Positions 46,833 through 56,194 of a DNA stretch of 64,000 nucleotides are shown here, one piece after another. Made by a program: the position numbers and the translations under genes. Source of the DNA: Ectopseudomonas mendocina (GTDB taxonomy: Bacteria > Pseudomonadota > Gammaproteobacteria > Pseudomonadales > Pseudomonadaceae); assembly GCF_007049795.1 (NCBI RefSeq), contig NZ_SCFY01000007.1, positions 124,001 through 188,000 on the forward strand, written 5' to 3'. The notes under the pieces were generated by a model that was not told the DNA's origin, searched no databases, and saw only the letters and a program-made list of their open reading frames with translations. The number at the start of each line of letters is the position of its first letter. Position 1 is the first letter of the stretch.

Positions 46833-48266
46833 TCAGCGCAGCATCTGTTCGACCAGGCGTTTTTCTTCGGAAAGCTCGCGTTGACGGGCATCAATGCGCG
46901 AAGCCAGCTGGAAGTTGTTGCTGGCGCGGCGCTTGGCGAAATCCAGTTGCTCGATGGCCTGGTTGTAATCGCCGACCAGGGCGAAGAACTCTGCGCGCGC
47001 CTGGTGTAGGCCGATGGTATTGCCGCTCAGGCCACGTACCTCGGCGACCTGATACCAGACGTCCGGGTCCTTGGCGCGAGTCTTGAGCAGATTGTCCAGC
47101 GCGCGCTCGGCATCGGGAATGCGTCGCTGCTTGAGAAGCAGGTCGACACGGGCCTGTTGCAACGGGTAATTGCTCGGGTAGAGGGTGAACATGCGCTCCT
47201 GACGACGCTCGGCGGCGTCCAGTCGGTTGGCCGCCATATCCAGCTCGATCTGCGCCAGGTTGTAGGTGATATCGTCCGGGCTCTTGCTCAGCAGCGGCGC
47301 CAGGGTCTCAACGGCTTCAGAGAGCTGACCGGTTTTCATCTGCGCCAGTACCAGGCCGTAGCGCGCGGCATCGATGCGCGGGTTCTCGTCGAGCATGGCG
47401 CGAAAGCGCTTGGCAGCAACGCCCGGCGTCTCTTCATAGGTCAGCTGTACGCGGGCGCGCATCAACTGGTAGCGCAGGCTGTCTTCGCGGCCCGTGGCGG
47501 GGTACTGCTCGGCGCGGTTGCGGGTATCGGCGATACGCGATTCCGACACCGGGTGAGTCAGCAGGAATTCCGGCGGCTTGGCGTCGTAACGGTACTGACG
47601 CATCAGCCGTTCGAACATCAGCGGCATGGCGCGTGGGTCGTAGCCGGCCTTTTCCAGGTTGACCAGGCCAATGCGGTCGGCCTCCTGTTCGTTCTGCCGG
47701 GAGAAACGCCGTTGTTCCTGAATGGCGGCGGCCTGGGTCGACATGATGGTGGCGATACCCGCATCACCGGCACCTGCCGCAGCGGCGACGATACCGGCAA
47801 GCATGGCGGCCATCAGTGGCAACTGCATGCGTTGCTGCGCTTCGACGCCACGAGCGAAGTGGCGCTGCGACAAGTGCGCCAATTCGTGGGCCATGACCGA
47901 GGCGTACTCGGCTTCGGTCTGGGCATAGAGGAACAGGCCACCGTTGACCCCGACGATCCCACCGGGGGCGGCGAAGGCGTTGAGTTGTGGGCTGTTGAGC
48001 AACACGAACTCCAGACGGCGGTCCTGCAGCTGGCTGGTTTCCGACAGGCGATAGACGCTGGACTCGACGAAATCCTTGAGTTGCGGGTCGTCCAGTTGCG
48101 AAACCTGACCACGCAGCAGGCCGAGCCAGGCACGGCCGAGCTGGTGTTCTTGCTGGGGCGAGACGATCGAGGAGCTGGCGTCGCCTAGCGACGGCAGATC
48201 ACTGGCACCCGTATGGGCGGCGAACAGGCAGGCCAGCGTCAGCAGGGTGGGGCGCAGAAAAGTCAT
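46833..48266 (-). CDS. M48-family metalloprotease with TPR region (BepA/YfgC-like)
   Basis: 477 residues from ATG 48266 (MTFLRPTLLTLACLFAAHTG, a signal peptide cleaved near residue 22). The zinc motif HExxH is MAHELAHLSQRHF near residue 135, with the third ligand in QNEQEADRIGLVNL. After about residue 290 the protein is built of TPR-like helices (RYGLVLAQMKTGQLSEAVET, FFALVGDYNQAIEQLDFAKR). BepA-type proteins control quality of outer-membrane LptD and BAM assembly in the periplasm. The open frame extends far upstream opposite tusA-like and permease genes, which is not coding. Confidence 0.9.
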   Translation of the reverse strand: MTFLRPTLLTLACLFAAHTGASDLPSLGDASSSIVSPQQEHQLGRAWLGLLRGQVSQLDDPQLKDFVESSVYRLSETSQLQDRRLEFVLLNSPQLNAFAAPGGIVGVNGGLFLYAQTEAEYASVMAHELAHLSQRHFARGVEAQQRMQLPLMAAMLAGIVAAAAGAGDAGIATIMSTQAAAIQEQRRFSRQNEQEADRIGLVNLEKAGYDPRAMPLMFERLMRQYRYDAKPPEFLLTHPVSESRIADTRNRAEQYPATGREDSLRYQLMRARVQLTYEETPGVAAKRFRAMLDENPRIDAARYGLVLAQMKTGQLSEAVETLAPLLSKSPDDITYNLAQIELDMAANRLDAAERRQERMFTLYPSNYPLQQARVDLLLKQRRIPDAERALDNLLKTRAKDPDVWYQVAEVRGLSGNTIGLHQARAEFFALVGDYNQAIEQLDFAKRRASNNFQLASRIDARQRELSEEKRLVEQMLR

Positions 48267-48371
48267 GCACTCAGGGCTCTCGGGAGGCAAAGGCGTTACT
48301 GTAGCCGGCCAGCTACCGCGCTGGCCAGGGTTGTGGCGGCTTGGGTATCCTAGCCGACCTATCAGGAGTAG

Positions 48372-48614
48372 ATGATGACAGACGTACCGGCTTTCGATGC
48401 TGAACTCGATGCCTGCGGGCTGAGCTGCCCGCTGCCTTTGCTCAAGGCCAAGCTCGAGCTCAATCGCCTGGCCAGTGGCGCCGTGCTCAAGGTCAGCGCC
48501 ACCGATGCCGGCTCGCAGCGCGACTTTCGCGCCTTCGCCAGTCTCGCCGGGCATGCGCTGCTGCATGAAGAGGTCGACGCGGGTATTTATCGTTACTGGT
48601 TGCGTAAGGCCTGA
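48372..48614 (+). CDS. TusA/SirA-family sulfurtransferase-like protein
   Basis: 80 residues (79 from the second ATG at 48375, which has better spacing to AGGAG at 48364-48368). The motif LDACGLSCPLPLLKAKLELN carries the CPxP-type signature (Cys-Pro-Leu-Pro) with the persulfide-carrying cysteine. Small carriers of this family deliver sulfur for tRNA thiolation or molybdenum-cofactor enzymes. Divergent from the M48 gene and 66 bp before the permease gene. Confidence 0.9.
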   Translation: MMTDVPAFDAELDACGLSCPLPLLKAKLELNRLASGAVLKVSATDAGSQRDFRAFASLAGHALLHEEVDAGIYRYWLRKA

Positions 48615-48680
48615 GCCACGCCCCGTGATGCAGGCTAAAAAGAGAGCGAACGCGCCTCTTTGGCAGATTAAGGATTGTTG

Positions 48681-49745
48681 ATGGTCAAGGTTATTCGCGA
48701 CTGGCTGCACCGCTACTTCTCCGATGAACAGGCTGTGGTGCTGGCCGTGTTGCTGGTGCTGGGTTTTGCGGTGGTGCTGACACTGGGCGGGATGCTCGCG
48801 CCGGTGCTGACCGGCCTGGTGCTGGCTTTTCTCATGCAGGGGCTGGTCAATGGCCTGGAGCGTCTCAAGGTGCCGCAGGTGCTGGCAGTCTGGCTGGTGT
48901 TCGCCTTGTTCTTGGGTGGCCTGGCGGTATTTATGCTGGTGTTGATGCCGCTGCTCTGGCAGCAACTGAGCACCCTGTTCAACGAGCTGCCGCGCATGGC
49001 CGCTGAATGGCAGTCGGTATTTCTGCTGCTGCCGGAGCGCTACCCGAACCTGATCACCGATGCGCAGATCGTGCAGCTGATCGACAGCATGCGCGGCGAA
49101 GCCGGCAAGTTCGGCCAGTGGGCGCTGTCGTTCTCCCTGTCCAGCCTGCCGATGCTGGTCAGCGTGATGATCTATCTGGTGCTGGTGCCGATCCTGGTGT
49201 TCTTCTTCCTCAAGGACCGTGAGCAGATCGGCCAGTGGTTCCGCAGCTACCTGCCGCGCGAACGCGCCCTGATCACGCAGGTGGCGCAGGAGATGAATCA
49301 GCAGATCGCCAACTACATCCGTGGCAAGTTCATCGAGATCATCATCTGCGGCGTGGCCACCTACATCGCATTCGCTTACATGGGCCTCAACTATGCGGCG
49401 TTGCTGGCTTTGCTGGTTGGCCTGTCGGTAGTGGTGCCTTATATCGGCGCGGTGGTGGTGACCGTGCCGGTGGCGTTGATCGGTCTGTTCCAGTGGGGCT
49501 GGAGCGATCAGTTCCTCTACCTGATGGTGGTATACGGCATCATCCAGGCGCTCGACGGCAACGTCTTGGTGCCGCTGCTGTTCTCCGAGGCGGTCAACCT
49601 GCATCCGGTGGCGATCATCTGCGCGGTACTGCTGTTTGGCGGGCTGTGGGGCTTCTGGGGCGTGTTCTTCGCCATTCCGCTGGCCACCCTGTTCAAGGCT
49701 GTGATCAACGCCTGGCCGCGTACCGAACCGGTGTCCGCCGAATAA
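48681..49745 (+). CDS. perM: AI-2E/PerM-family permease
   Basis: 354 residues from ATG 48681. Eight hydrophobic segments (AVVLAVLLVLGFAVVLTLGG, MLVSVMIYLVLVPILVFFFL, ALLALLVGLSVVVPYIGAVV, and LHPVAIICAVLLFGGLWGFW with the family VPYIG and GxWGxxGVxxAIP patterns). Members were named for AI-2 export, but many have other or unknown substrates. Start follows AAGGATTGTTG. Confidence 0.9.
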   Translation: MVKVIRDWLHRYFSDEQAVVLAVLLVLGFAVVLTLGGMLAPVLTGLVLAFLMQGLVNGLERLKVPQVLAVWLVFALFLGGLAVFMLVLMPLLWQQLSTLFNELPRMAAEWQSVFLLLPERYPNLITDAQIVQLIDSMRGEAGKFGQWALSFSLSSLPMLVSVMIYLVLVPILVFFFLKDREQIGQWFRSYLPRERALITQVAQEMNQQIANYIRGKFIEIIICGVATYIAFAYMGLNYAALLALLVGLSVVVPYIGAVVVTVPVALIGLFQWGWSDQFLYLMVVYGIIQALDGNVLVPLLFSEAVNLHPVAIICAVLLFGGLWGFWGVFFAIPLATLFKAVINAWPRTEPVSAE

Positions 49746-49790
49746 GGCTTCGATGGCAAAGGCCAGGCTTGGGTTCCGGCGCGGCTTTTC

Positions 49791-49862
49791 GTAGGAGCCC
49801 CGCCCCAGGGCGAAGCTTTCAATGGCGCGCCGCCCATGTTCGCGGCGGGGCGCCGCTCCTAC
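49791..49862. repeat. REP palindrome (GTAGGAG type)
   Basis: GTAGGAGCCCCGCCCC at 49791 is mirrored by GGGGCGCCGCTCCTAC ending at 49862. Sits between convergent perM and bcp. Confidence 0.8.
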
Positions 49863-49928
49863 ACGGGTGCTGCAACGATGCCTGGTAGCTTGGGTTTGCT
49901 CAGCTCAAACCAGACTACCTCCCAACAA

Positions 49929-49963
49929 AAACGCCGCGACTGCCAATGGCCGTCGCGGCGTTT
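49929..49963 (-). terminator. Terminator of the bcp-gcvR operon
   Basis: AAACGCCGCGAC (49929-49940) pairs with GTCGCGGCGTTT (49952-49963). Read on the minus strand the stem ends in TTTTTG, giving termination after bcp; the plus-strand T-run is short. Confidence 0.85.
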
Positions 49964-49981
49964 CATGTGCAGCGCAGGGGC

Positions 49982-50455
49982 TCAGCCTTTGTTCAGGGCT
50001 TCGGCGGCTGCCAGCACTTTGTCGACATGGCCGGCGACCTTGAGGTTGCGCCACTCTTCACGCAGCACACCGTCCTTGTCGATCAGGAAGGTGCTGCGCA
50101 CGATACCCATGTATTCCTTGCCGTAGTTCTTCTTCAGCTGGTACACGCCGAACTGGTCGCACAGCTGATGTTCTTCGTCGCTGATCAGCTCGAAAGGGAA
50201 CGCCTGCTTGCTCTTGAAGCTTTCGTGCTTCTTCAGGCTGTCCATCGACACGCCGAAGATCAGCGTGTTGGCCGCCTTGAACTGCTCGAAGCGAGCACTG
50301 AAGTCCATCCCCTCGGTGGTGCAGCCCGGGGTCGCGTCCTTCGGGTAGAAATACAGCACGACCTGCTGGCCCTTGAGGTCGGACAGCTTGACCTGCTGGC
50401 CACTGGTGGCCTCGGCCTGGAAGTCGGCAACGGCTTTGTCGAGTTCAACGGGCAT
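49982..50455 (-). CDS. bcp: Thioredoxin-dependent peroxiredoxin (Bcp/PrxQ)
   Basis: 157 residues from ATG 50455 (AAGGAG at good distance). Reduces hydroperoxides. Peroxidatic Cys45 lies in YPKDATPGCTTEGMDF. The usual resolving cysteine five residues later is a methionine/aspartate stretch here (TTEGMDF), so it may work as a 1-Cys enzyme or use another cysteine such as that in HQLCDQFGV. Second gene after gcvR, 22 bp downstream of it. Confidence 0.93.
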   Translation of the reverse strand: MPVELDKAVADFQAEATSGQQVKLSDLKGQQVVLYFYPKDATPGCTTEGMDFSARFEQFKAANTLIFGVSMDSLKKHESFKSKQAFPFELISDEEHQLCDQFGVYQLKKNYGKEYMGIVRSTFLIDKDGVLREEWRNLKVAGHVDKVLAAAEALNKG

Positions 50456-50477
50456 GGAAACTCCTTGCATGCGGCTA

Positions 50478-51035
50478 TCAGGGATTTTGCGGGCGCCAGG
50501 GTTCGATCAAGGCATCAAGATTCAGCGCATCGGCGAAATCTAGGAACTGGTCGCGCAGCCAGCTGATCTGCGTGCCGGCCGGCAGCGTCACGGTCAGGGT
50601 GGCGTTGAGCATGGTGCCGCCGGTCTGCGGCGCCTGGTAGGTGTCGCAGGTCAGGGCTTCCAGCTCGACGCGGTGGTCGATGAAGAACTGGCACAGCTCG
50701 TTGAGAATGTCCGGGCGGTACACGGCGCTGACATAGGCCACATAAGGCAGCGCCTGCGGGCGCACCTCGGCGGCGGCGCTGCGCGCCAGGTCCACGCTGA
50801 AATCATGCTTCTTGGCCAGCAGCGGCAGGCTCGACTCCAGGCGCGCCAGTGCATCCCAGCTACCGGACACCTGCAGCACCAGGGCGCTGAATTCACCGTG
50901 ACGGCTCAGGCGAGTGCTGATAACCGCGCAACGGTTCTCATGGCTGGTGCGGCTGAGCAGATTGGTCAGGGCCATGGCATCGCGGCCGAGAGCGCTGATG
51001 ACGAGGAATTGTTCGCGAACGGGGGGGGTGGACAT
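50478..51035 (-). CDS. gcvR: Glycine cleavage system repressor-like ACT-domain protein
   Basis: 185 residues. Two ACT domains: LVISALGRDAMALTNLLSRT near the start (the ligand-binding loop region) and YVAYVSAVYRPDILNELCQF about 90 residues later. GcvR proteins sense glycine and modulate GcvA. Divergent from dapA and cotranscribed with bcp, an arrangement common in gammaproteobacteria. Confidence 0.88.
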   Translation of the reverse strand: MSTPPVREQFLVISALGRDAMALTNLLSRTSHENRCAVISTRLSRHGEFSALVLQVSGSWDALARLESSLPLLAKKHDFSVDLARSAAAEVRPQALPYVAYVSAVYRPDILNELCQFFIDHRVELEALTCDTYQAPQTGGTMLNATLTVTLPAGTQISWLRDQFLDFADALNLDALIEPWRPQNP

Positions 51036-51282
51036 GCAGCCTTCCTAAAGCGATGAACGGTCCGCGCGTGAGAAGCCGCAGACCAAAGACAGCAGGTTAG
51101 CGAAAAGCACCGCCGAGGGGAATGGCGAAGCCTTGTGCATCGGACGACGGCCTGCGCCGATAGCCGGTCGCGGAAAAACGCAGGTCATGTGCAAACGACC
51201 TGATAAGCCCTTGTCCGTTGCTTGTGCCGGATTGGTGGCACCAGTACCATTACGGCTCAAATTTTCCGGCAGGAGCGGTTGC

Positions 51283-52161
51283 ATGATTGCGGGCAGTATG
51301 GTGGCACTGGTCACGCCCATGGATGCGCAGGGTGGTCTGGATTGGGAGGCCCTGAGCAAATTGGTGGATTTCCACCTGCAAGAGGGCACCAATGCCATCG
51401 TCGCGGTCGGTACCACCGGTGAGTCCGCCACGCTGGAAGTGCCCGAGCACATCGAAGTGATCAAACGTGTGGTCAAGCAGGTTGCCGGCCGTATCCCGGT
51501 GATCGCCGGCACCGGTGGCAACTCCACCCGTGAATCGGTCGAGCTGACCCGTGCCGCTCAGGAAGTCGGCGCCGACGCCGCCCTGCTGGTCACCCCGTAC
51601 TACAACAAGCCGACCCAGGAAGGCCTGTACCTGCATTTCCGCCACATCGCCGAAGCCGTCTCGATCCCGCAGATTCTCTACAACGTGCCGGGTCGTACCG
51701 TGTGCGACATGCTGCCGGAGACCGTCGAGCGCCTGTCGAAGATCGACAACATCATCGGCATCAAGGAAGCCACCGGCGACCTGCAGCGCGCCCAGGACGT
51801 ACTGGATCGCGTCAGCAAGGACTTCCTCGTCTACTCCGGTGACGACGCCACCGCTGTCGAGCTGATGCTGCTGGGCGGCAAAGGCAACATCTCCGTCACC
51901 GCCAACGTTGCGCCGCGTGCCATGAGCGACTTGTGCGCCGCCGCCATGCGTGGCGAGGCAGCCATCGCCCGTGCCATCAACGACCGTCTGATGCCGCTGC
52001 ACAAGGCACTGTTCCTCGAATCCAACCCGATTCCGGTGAAATGGGCGCTGCACGAAATGGGCCTGATGGGCGACGGTATTCGTCTGCCGCTGACCTGGCT
52101 CAGCTCGCGCTGTCACGAACCGCTGCGCCAGGCCATGCGCCAGTGCGGTGTATTGGCTTAA
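51283..52161 (+). CDS. dapA: 4-hydroxy-tetrahydrodipicolinate synthase
   Basis: 292 residues from ATG 51283 (AGGAGCGG upstream); longer frames cover the promoter. Condenses pyruvate with aspartate semialdehyde, first step of lysine/diaminopimelate synthesis. [14 protein letters not shown] holds the threonine pair, YNVPGRT the catalytic tyrosine, and Lys161 in [10 protein letters not shown] forms the Schiff base. bamC starts 17 bp later. Confidence 0.97.
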   Translation: MIAGSMVALVTPMDAQGGLDWEALSKLVDFHLQEGTNAIVAVGTTGESATLEVPEHIEVIKRVVKQVAGRIPVIAGTGGNSTRESVELTRAAQEVGADAALLVTPYYNKPTQEGLYLHFRHIAEAVSIPQILYNVPGRTVCDMLPETVERLSKIDNIIGIKEATGDLQRAQDVLDRVSKDFLVYSGDDATAVELMLLGGKGNISVTANVAPRAMSDLCAAAMRGEAAIARAINDRLMPLHKALFLESNPIPVKWALHEMGLMGDGIRLPLTWLSSRCHEPLRQAMRQCGVLA

Positions 52162-52177
52162 CTCAAGGATTCTACGC

Positions 52178-53302
52178 ATGAAGCGACTGGCCGGATTTTC
52201 CGCCCTTGCTCTGATCGTCTCCAGCACCAGCGGTTGTGGCTGGCTCTGGGGTGAAAATGGCTACTTCCGTGATCGCGGCAGCGACTACCTGGAAGCGCGC
52301 CAGACTGCACCGATGCAACTGCCGGCCGATGTCCAGGCCAAGCGCCTCGACCCGCTGCTGCCGGTGCCCGCTCAGATTGCCAGCACCACCGCTACCCCCG
52401 CTGAATTTGAAGTGCCGCGCCCGCAAGGCCTGCAGGTACGTGCCGATGAACGTGAATTCACCCTGCAGCGCAGTGGTGATTCGCGTTGGGTCGTGGCCCA
52501 GCGCGTGCCGGCCGAAGTCTGGCCGCTGGCGCGTCAGTTCTTCGAAGACAACGGCTTCCGCATCGCCAGCGAGCGCCCGCAGGTCGGTGAGTTCACCACC
52601 GCCTGGCAGCGTTTCGATGATCTCTCCGCAGGTATGGCACGCAGCCTCAGCAGCCGCGTAACCGGCGTTTCGGCGGATGCCGAAACCCGCGTGCGCGTGC
52701 GCATCGAGCCAGGCGTGCAGCGCAACACCAGTGAAGTCTTCGTCAGCAGCGCCGAGCGTCCTGCCGGCAGCACCGCCGATGTCGATTTCGCTGCCCGTAG
52801 CAGCAACGCCAGCAGCCTCGAAGCTGCACTGCTCGACGAAATGCTGGTGAGCATGGCTCGTGGCGTGGAGCAGGGCGGCTCGGTGTCGCTGCTTGCAGCA
52901 CGCGACTACGACGCGCCCAGCCGCGTCAGCCTGAGCGAAGACGGCAACGGCAACCCGGTGCTCAACCTCGGCGCCGATTTCGACCGCGCCTGGTCCGGCG
53001 TCGGCCGTTCGCTGGAGCTCGGCAACGTGCGCGTCGACGACCTCAACCGCAGCCTTGGCCTGTACTACATCAACATGGCCGAAGGCGCTCAGATTAACGA
53101 AGAGAAGCCAGGCTTCTTCGGTCGCCTGTTCGGCAGTGCGCCGAGCAAGGAAGAGATCGAAGCCCGCGCCGAGCGCTATCAGGTACGCCTGACCCCGGTT
53201 GGCGATGGCGTCCAGGTCACCGTGGAAAAAGACCTCAACACCATTGCCCCGGCCGATGTATCGCGCCGCGTGCTGAGCCTGATCCAGGATAATCTCGGCT
53301 GA
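52178..53302 (+). CDS. bamC: Outer-membrane assembly lipoprotein BamC
   Basis: 374 residues from ATG 52178. Signal peptide with lipobox SSTSGCGW, so Cys20 is lipidated. N-terminal unstructured region ([20 protein letters not shown], the BamD-binding part) followed by two helix-grip domains ([37 protein letters not shown]). Component of the BAM complex. Classic dapA-bamC order. Confidence 0.95.
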   Translation: MKRLAGFSALALIVSSTSGCGWLWGENGYFRDRGSDYLEARQTAPMQLPADVQAKRLDPLLPVPAQIASTTATPAEFEVPRPQGLQVRADEREFTLQRSGDSRWVVAQRVPAEVWPLARQFFEDNGFRIASERPQVGEFTTAWQRFDDLSAGMARSLSSRVTGVSADAETRVRVRIEPGVQRNTSEVFVSSAERPAGSTADVDFAARSSNASSLEAALLDEMLVSMARGVEQGGSVSLLAARDYDAPSRVSLSEDGNGNPVLNLGADFDRAWSGVGRSLELGNVRVDDLNRSLGLYYINMAEGAQINEEKPGFFGRLFGSAPSKEEIEARAERYQVRLTPVGDGVQVTVEKDLNTIAPADVSRRVLSLIQDNLG

Positions 53303-53360
53303 CCGGCGCCAGCAGGTCGTTGAAAAGCGGCCTGCAGTGCGCTCCAGCCGTTAATCGATG

Positions 53361-53391
53361 GGCGAAACCCGCAAAGGTTTCGCCTGTTTTG
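53361..53391 (+). terminator. Terminator-like hairpin between bamC and purC
   Basis: GGCGAAACC (53361-53369) / GGTTTCGCC (53376-53384) followed by TGTTTTGTTT. Separates purC from the dapA-bamC transcript. Confidence 0.75.
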
Positions 53392-53415
53392 TTTGCCAGA
53401 AACGGAAATGCCGAC

Positions 53416-54285
53416 ATGAGCACACCCACCACCCTGAGCCTGAAGAAGATCTACTCGGGCAAGGTCCGCGACCTCTACGAAATCGACGACAAGCGCATGC
53501 TGATGGTGGCCACCGATCGTCTGTCGGCATTCGACGTCATCCTCGAACAACCGATTCCGGAGAAGGGCAAGATCCTCACCGCCATCTCCAACTTCTGGTT
53601 CGACAAGCTGGCTGGCGTGGTGCCCAACCACTTCACCGGTGACAAGGTCGAAGACGTCGTCTCCGCCGCCGAGCTGCCACTGGTCGAAGGCCGTGCGGTG
53701 GTTGCCAAGCGCCTCAAGCCGGTCGCTGTGGAAGCCATCGTGCGCGGCTACATCGTCGGCTCCGGCTGGAAGGAATACCAGAAGAGCGGCACCGTCTGCG
53801 GCATCGCCCTGCCGGCAGGCCTGAAGGAAGCGGCCAAACTACCGCAACCGATCTTCACCCCCTCGACCAAGGCCGCTGTGGGCGATCATGACGAGAACAT
53901 CAGCTTCGAGCAGTGCGAAGCCATCATCGGCGCCGAACTGGCTGCCCAGGTGCGTGACACCGCGATCAAGCTGTACACCACGGCTGTCGAGTACGCCGCT
54001 ACCCGCGGCATCATCATCGCCGACACCAAGTTCGAATTCGGCCTGGACGAAGACGGCACCCTGACCTTGATGGATGAAGTGCTGACCCCGGACTCCAGCC
54101 GCTTCTGGCCGGCCGACAGCTACGCCGAAGGCAGCAACCCGCCGAGCTTCGACAAGCAGTTCGTGCGCGACTGGCTGGAATCCACCGGTTGGAACAAGCA
54201 AGCCCCGGCCCCGGCCGTACCGGCAGACGTCGCGCAGAAAACCGCCGACAAGTACCGCGAAGCGCTGACCCGCCTGACCGCCTGA
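53416..54285 (+). CDS. purC: SAICAR synthase, long form
   Basis: 289 residues from ATG 53416. Joins aspartate to CAIR in purine synthesis. [20 protein letters not shown] (nucleotide-binding loop), [40 protein letters not shown], and [16 protein letters not shown] are the signature blocks. Both the length and the [15 protein letters not shown] sequence are those of the long PurC class known from betaproteobacteria, eukaryotes and others, whereas the pseudomonad enzyme I remember at this locus is a 236-residue protein starting with a GKAKSVY motif. Codon use looks normal for the genome. Confidence 0.93.
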   Translation: MSTPTTLSLKKIYSGKVRDLYEIDDKRMLMVATDRLSAFDVILEQPIPEKGKILTAISNFWFDKLAGVVPNHFTGDKVEDVVSAAELPLVEGRAVVAKRLKPVAVEAIVRGYIVGSGWKEYQKSGTVCGIALPAGLKEAAKLPQPIFTPSTKAAVGDHDENISFEQCEAIIGAELAAQVRDTAIKLYTTAVEYAATRGIIIADTKFEFGLDEDGTLTLMDEVLTPDSSRFWPADSYAEGSNPPSFDKQFVRDWLESTGWNKQAPAPAVPADVAQKTADKYREALTRLTA

Positions 54286-54300
54286 GCATTGTGAGAGAAG

Positions 54301-54322
54301 GCCGGGCAGCCCCCGGCTTTTT
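54301..54322 (+). terminator. Terminator after purC
   Basis: GCCGGG (54301-54306) / CCCGGC (54312-54317) then TTTTT. Confidence 0.85.
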
Positions 54323-54403
54323 CACAAGCGCCTGATAGAACACGAAAAATTTTCAAAATAAGCTTCGCCAAAGCGCATTCAGCTGTTATGATTCGCGCCG
54401 CTT

Positions 54404-54493
54404 GGGAAGATGCCGGAGTGGTCGAACGGGACGGATTCGAAATCCGTTGTGTCAGCAATGGCACCTAGGGTTCAAATCCCTATCTTCCCGCCA
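54404..54493 (+). tRNA. tRNA-Ser (anticodon CGA), island attachment gene
   Basis: 90 nt with CCA. Acceptor GGGAAGA pairs with TCTTCCC, the anticodon arm ACGGA-TTCGAAA-TCCGT shows CGA, a variable arm typical of class II tRNA follows, and the T loop is GGTTCAAATCC. An integrase gene faces its 3' end 120 bp away, so its 3' part is the probable attachment core. Confidence 0.96.
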
Positions 54494-54500
54494 CATAAGA

Positions 54501-54534
54501 AAGCCCCGTAATTCAATGAGTTACGGGGCTTTTT
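54501..54534 (+). terminator. Terminator after tRNA-Ser
   Basis: AAGCCCCGTAA (54501-54511) / TTACGGGGCTT (54521-54531) followed by TTT. Confidence 0.9.
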
Positions 54535-54561
54535 CTTGTCTTCGGGAAAGTGAAAAATCGC

Positions 54562-54592
54562 TTGGGGGCAAAATTGGGGGCATTTGGGGGCA
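54562..54592. repeat. Three TTGGGGGCA direct repeats, candidate integrase arm sites
   Basis: TTGGGGGCA occurs at 54562-54570, 54574-54582 and 54584-54592, between the tRNA end and the integrase stop. Clustered short direct repeats beside an attachment core are typical of arm-type binding sites for lambda-like integrases. Confidence 0.55.
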
Positions 54593-54613
54593 AAAACCAG
54601 TCCTCCCAAACCG

Positions 54614-55915
54614 CTATACACCGCTCCAATCCTCCCCAAATCCCATTTGCTCAGACACCTGGTGGGCCATTCGCTTGGTGTCAGACGGGATCAGCTTTGC
54701 ATAGTGTTTCTTAATCATGGTCGTGTCGGCATGGCCCAGCTGTTTGGCCAGCCACTCCAGCGTCACGTGGCTTGATAGGGCCTGGCTGGCAAACGTATGC
54801 CGGCACTGGTTGATACCGCGATGGTTCACCTTGGACTTGACCAGGTGCTCCTTGAACCACTCATCCAGGCGGTCAGGGTGCCACGCATTACCCGTCGTCC
54901 AGTCCCGGAACAGGAAGGTGACGCTCTCAGGCTCACTGGTCAGGTTATCGCGCTGGGTGACATCAATCTGCTGCGGTTGGCAGGTGACGGTGTCCTCCAG
55001 GACGAGCGCCATCAATTCCGCAGCTGGCTTGATCAGCTCAACAAAGCGCTCACGCGATTCTTCTTTGGGCACTCGGTAAATGCCATCCACATAGGCGCGG
55101 CGCACATGGATTAGCTTGTTGTCCAGATCCACGTCCTCACGAGCCAGTCCCATCATCTCAGAGCGTGAGAGGCCGGCCCAGCAGTTCATCACCACCACAC
55201 GGGCCTCACGCAGCCTCAGGGGATCTGCATGCTGGATCCGTTTGATTTCTTCGCGGGTGAACGGGTCTGCCAGGCTTTTGTATTTCACCTTGTGGTTCTG
55301 GATCCCCTCCATGTGATTGGTCGTAATCAGTTGGTTTGATTTGGCGTCAGCCCATACCCCCCGAACCACGGTCAAAACGTCGTTAACCGTCTTAGGCGAA
55401 AGCCCCTTTGAGCCGTCCAAGGGTTTCACCAGGTGGTTACGGAACAACTTGAGTTCTTGAATCGTGACTTCGTTGATAGCGGTGTCGCCGAAGTAGCGAA
55501 TCACATGGCCTGCTTTGCACTTGTAATTGAGGTATGTGGTCGATGCCAACCCGCTTTGTGCCACGCGCAGCCAGAGCAGGACGCCCTCTTTGACGGTCAT
55601 GCAATCGGACGTGGGGGCAGGGGGCGTCGCAACTGGTGCCGTAATAGCAGGTTGGACAGGAAGAGGACTTTCCACCTGATCAACCACCACGGCTTTAGTC
55701 ACTTTGACGGAATCCGGAAATCGGCGTTGGTAGTCAAAGACGCCCCGCTTGATTTCGTCGACCACCAATTCGCGGATGCTTTTGGCGTACGCGATGGTCT
55801 TCTCATTCACCGGCATGTCGCGGATCACTTCGCGACAGCGCTTGCCGTTGAGCATGAAGTTGATGCGGACTTTGCCGTTGTGGATTTCAACCCCTGTGGG
55901 CATCTTCATGTTCAT
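54614..55915 (-). CDS. int: Tyrosine recombinase (site-specific integrase)
   Basis: 433 residues from ATG 55915 (AGGAGC ahead of it, overlapping the xis stop as ATGA). N-terminal arm-binding domain of the DUF3596 type (PTGVEIHNGKVRINFMLNGK), a core-binding domain ~130-220 (SGLASTTYLNYKCKAGHVIR), and the catalytic domain: Arg in NCWAGLSRSEMMGL, Lys in VPKEESRERF, Arg in NQCRHTFASQAL (the usual first His of HxxR is Asn), His in AKQLGHADT and nucleophile Tyr in IKKHYAKLI. It integrates the island at tRNA-Ser(CGA). Confidence 0.93.
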   Translation of the reverse strand: MNMKMPTGVEIHNGKVRINFMLNGKRCREVIRDMPVNEKTIAYAKSIRELVVDEIKRGVFDYQRRFPDSVKVTKAVVVDQVESPLPVQPAITAPVATPPAPTSDCMTVKEGVLLWLRVAQSGLASTTYLNYKCKAGHVIRYFGDTAINEVTIQELKLFRNHLVKPLDGSKGLSPKTVNDVLTVVRGVWADAKSNQLITTNHMEGIQNHKVKYKSLADPFTREEIKRIQHADPLRLREARVVVMNCWAGLSRSEMMGLAREDVDLDNKLIHVRRAYVDGIYRVPKEESRERFVELIKPAAELMALVLEDTVTCQPQQIDVTQRDNLTSEPESVTFLFRDWTTGNAWHPDRLDEWFKEHLVKSKVNHRGINQCRHTFASQALSSHVTLEWLAKQLGHADTTMIKKHYAKLIPSDTKRMAHQVSEQMGFGEDWSGV

Positions 55916-56169
55916 AGCGCTCCTGACATCCATTTTTCGATGGCATCGCGGTTGTAGATGACGCGATTCGCGGGGTCTCGATCCCAGTGCTTACCTTCGT
56001 GCCATTGGCCGCTTCCTCGGTACTTTCGAGCAGCCTCAGGACTGATACCGAAGACAGGGAACAGGAGCTCTTGCCTGACCCACTTGGCGGGGACAATCGC
56101 GAATAACTGCTTAATGCTTGGTGGTTGGATGATGTCGTTGTCGGTGGGTTGTTTCGCTGTTGCTGTCAC
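55912..56169 (-). CDS. xis: Excisionase-family protein
   Basis: 85 residues from GTG 56169, with AGGAGA 8 nt upstream. Conserved excisionase-type sequence: PAKWVRQELLFPVFGISPEA followed by RKYRGSGQW, EGKHWDRDPANRVIYNRDAI and EKWMSG. It is a small winged-helix-like DNA binder that directs excision. Its stop overlaps the integrase start by 4 nt, and a 20-bp palindromic operator lies 26 bp upstream. Confidence 0.85.
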   Translation of the reverse strand: MTATAKQPTDNDIIQPPSIKQLFAIVPAKWVRQELLFPVFGISPEAARKYRGSGQWHEGKHWDRDPANRVIYNRDAIEKWMSGAL

Positions 56170-56194
56170 TGCTCTTTCTCCTGGCTGCCAATAT

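Noticed and set aside
48267..49604. Upstream extension of the M48 protease frame
   Set aside because: It lies opposite the tusA-like and perM genes, and the signal peptide at 48266 marks the real start.
55912..56169. Considered as an AlpA-type regulator instead of excisionase
   Set aside because: The KWVRQELLFPVFGISPEAA and EGKHW blocks and the 4-nt overlap with int fit the excisionase type better.
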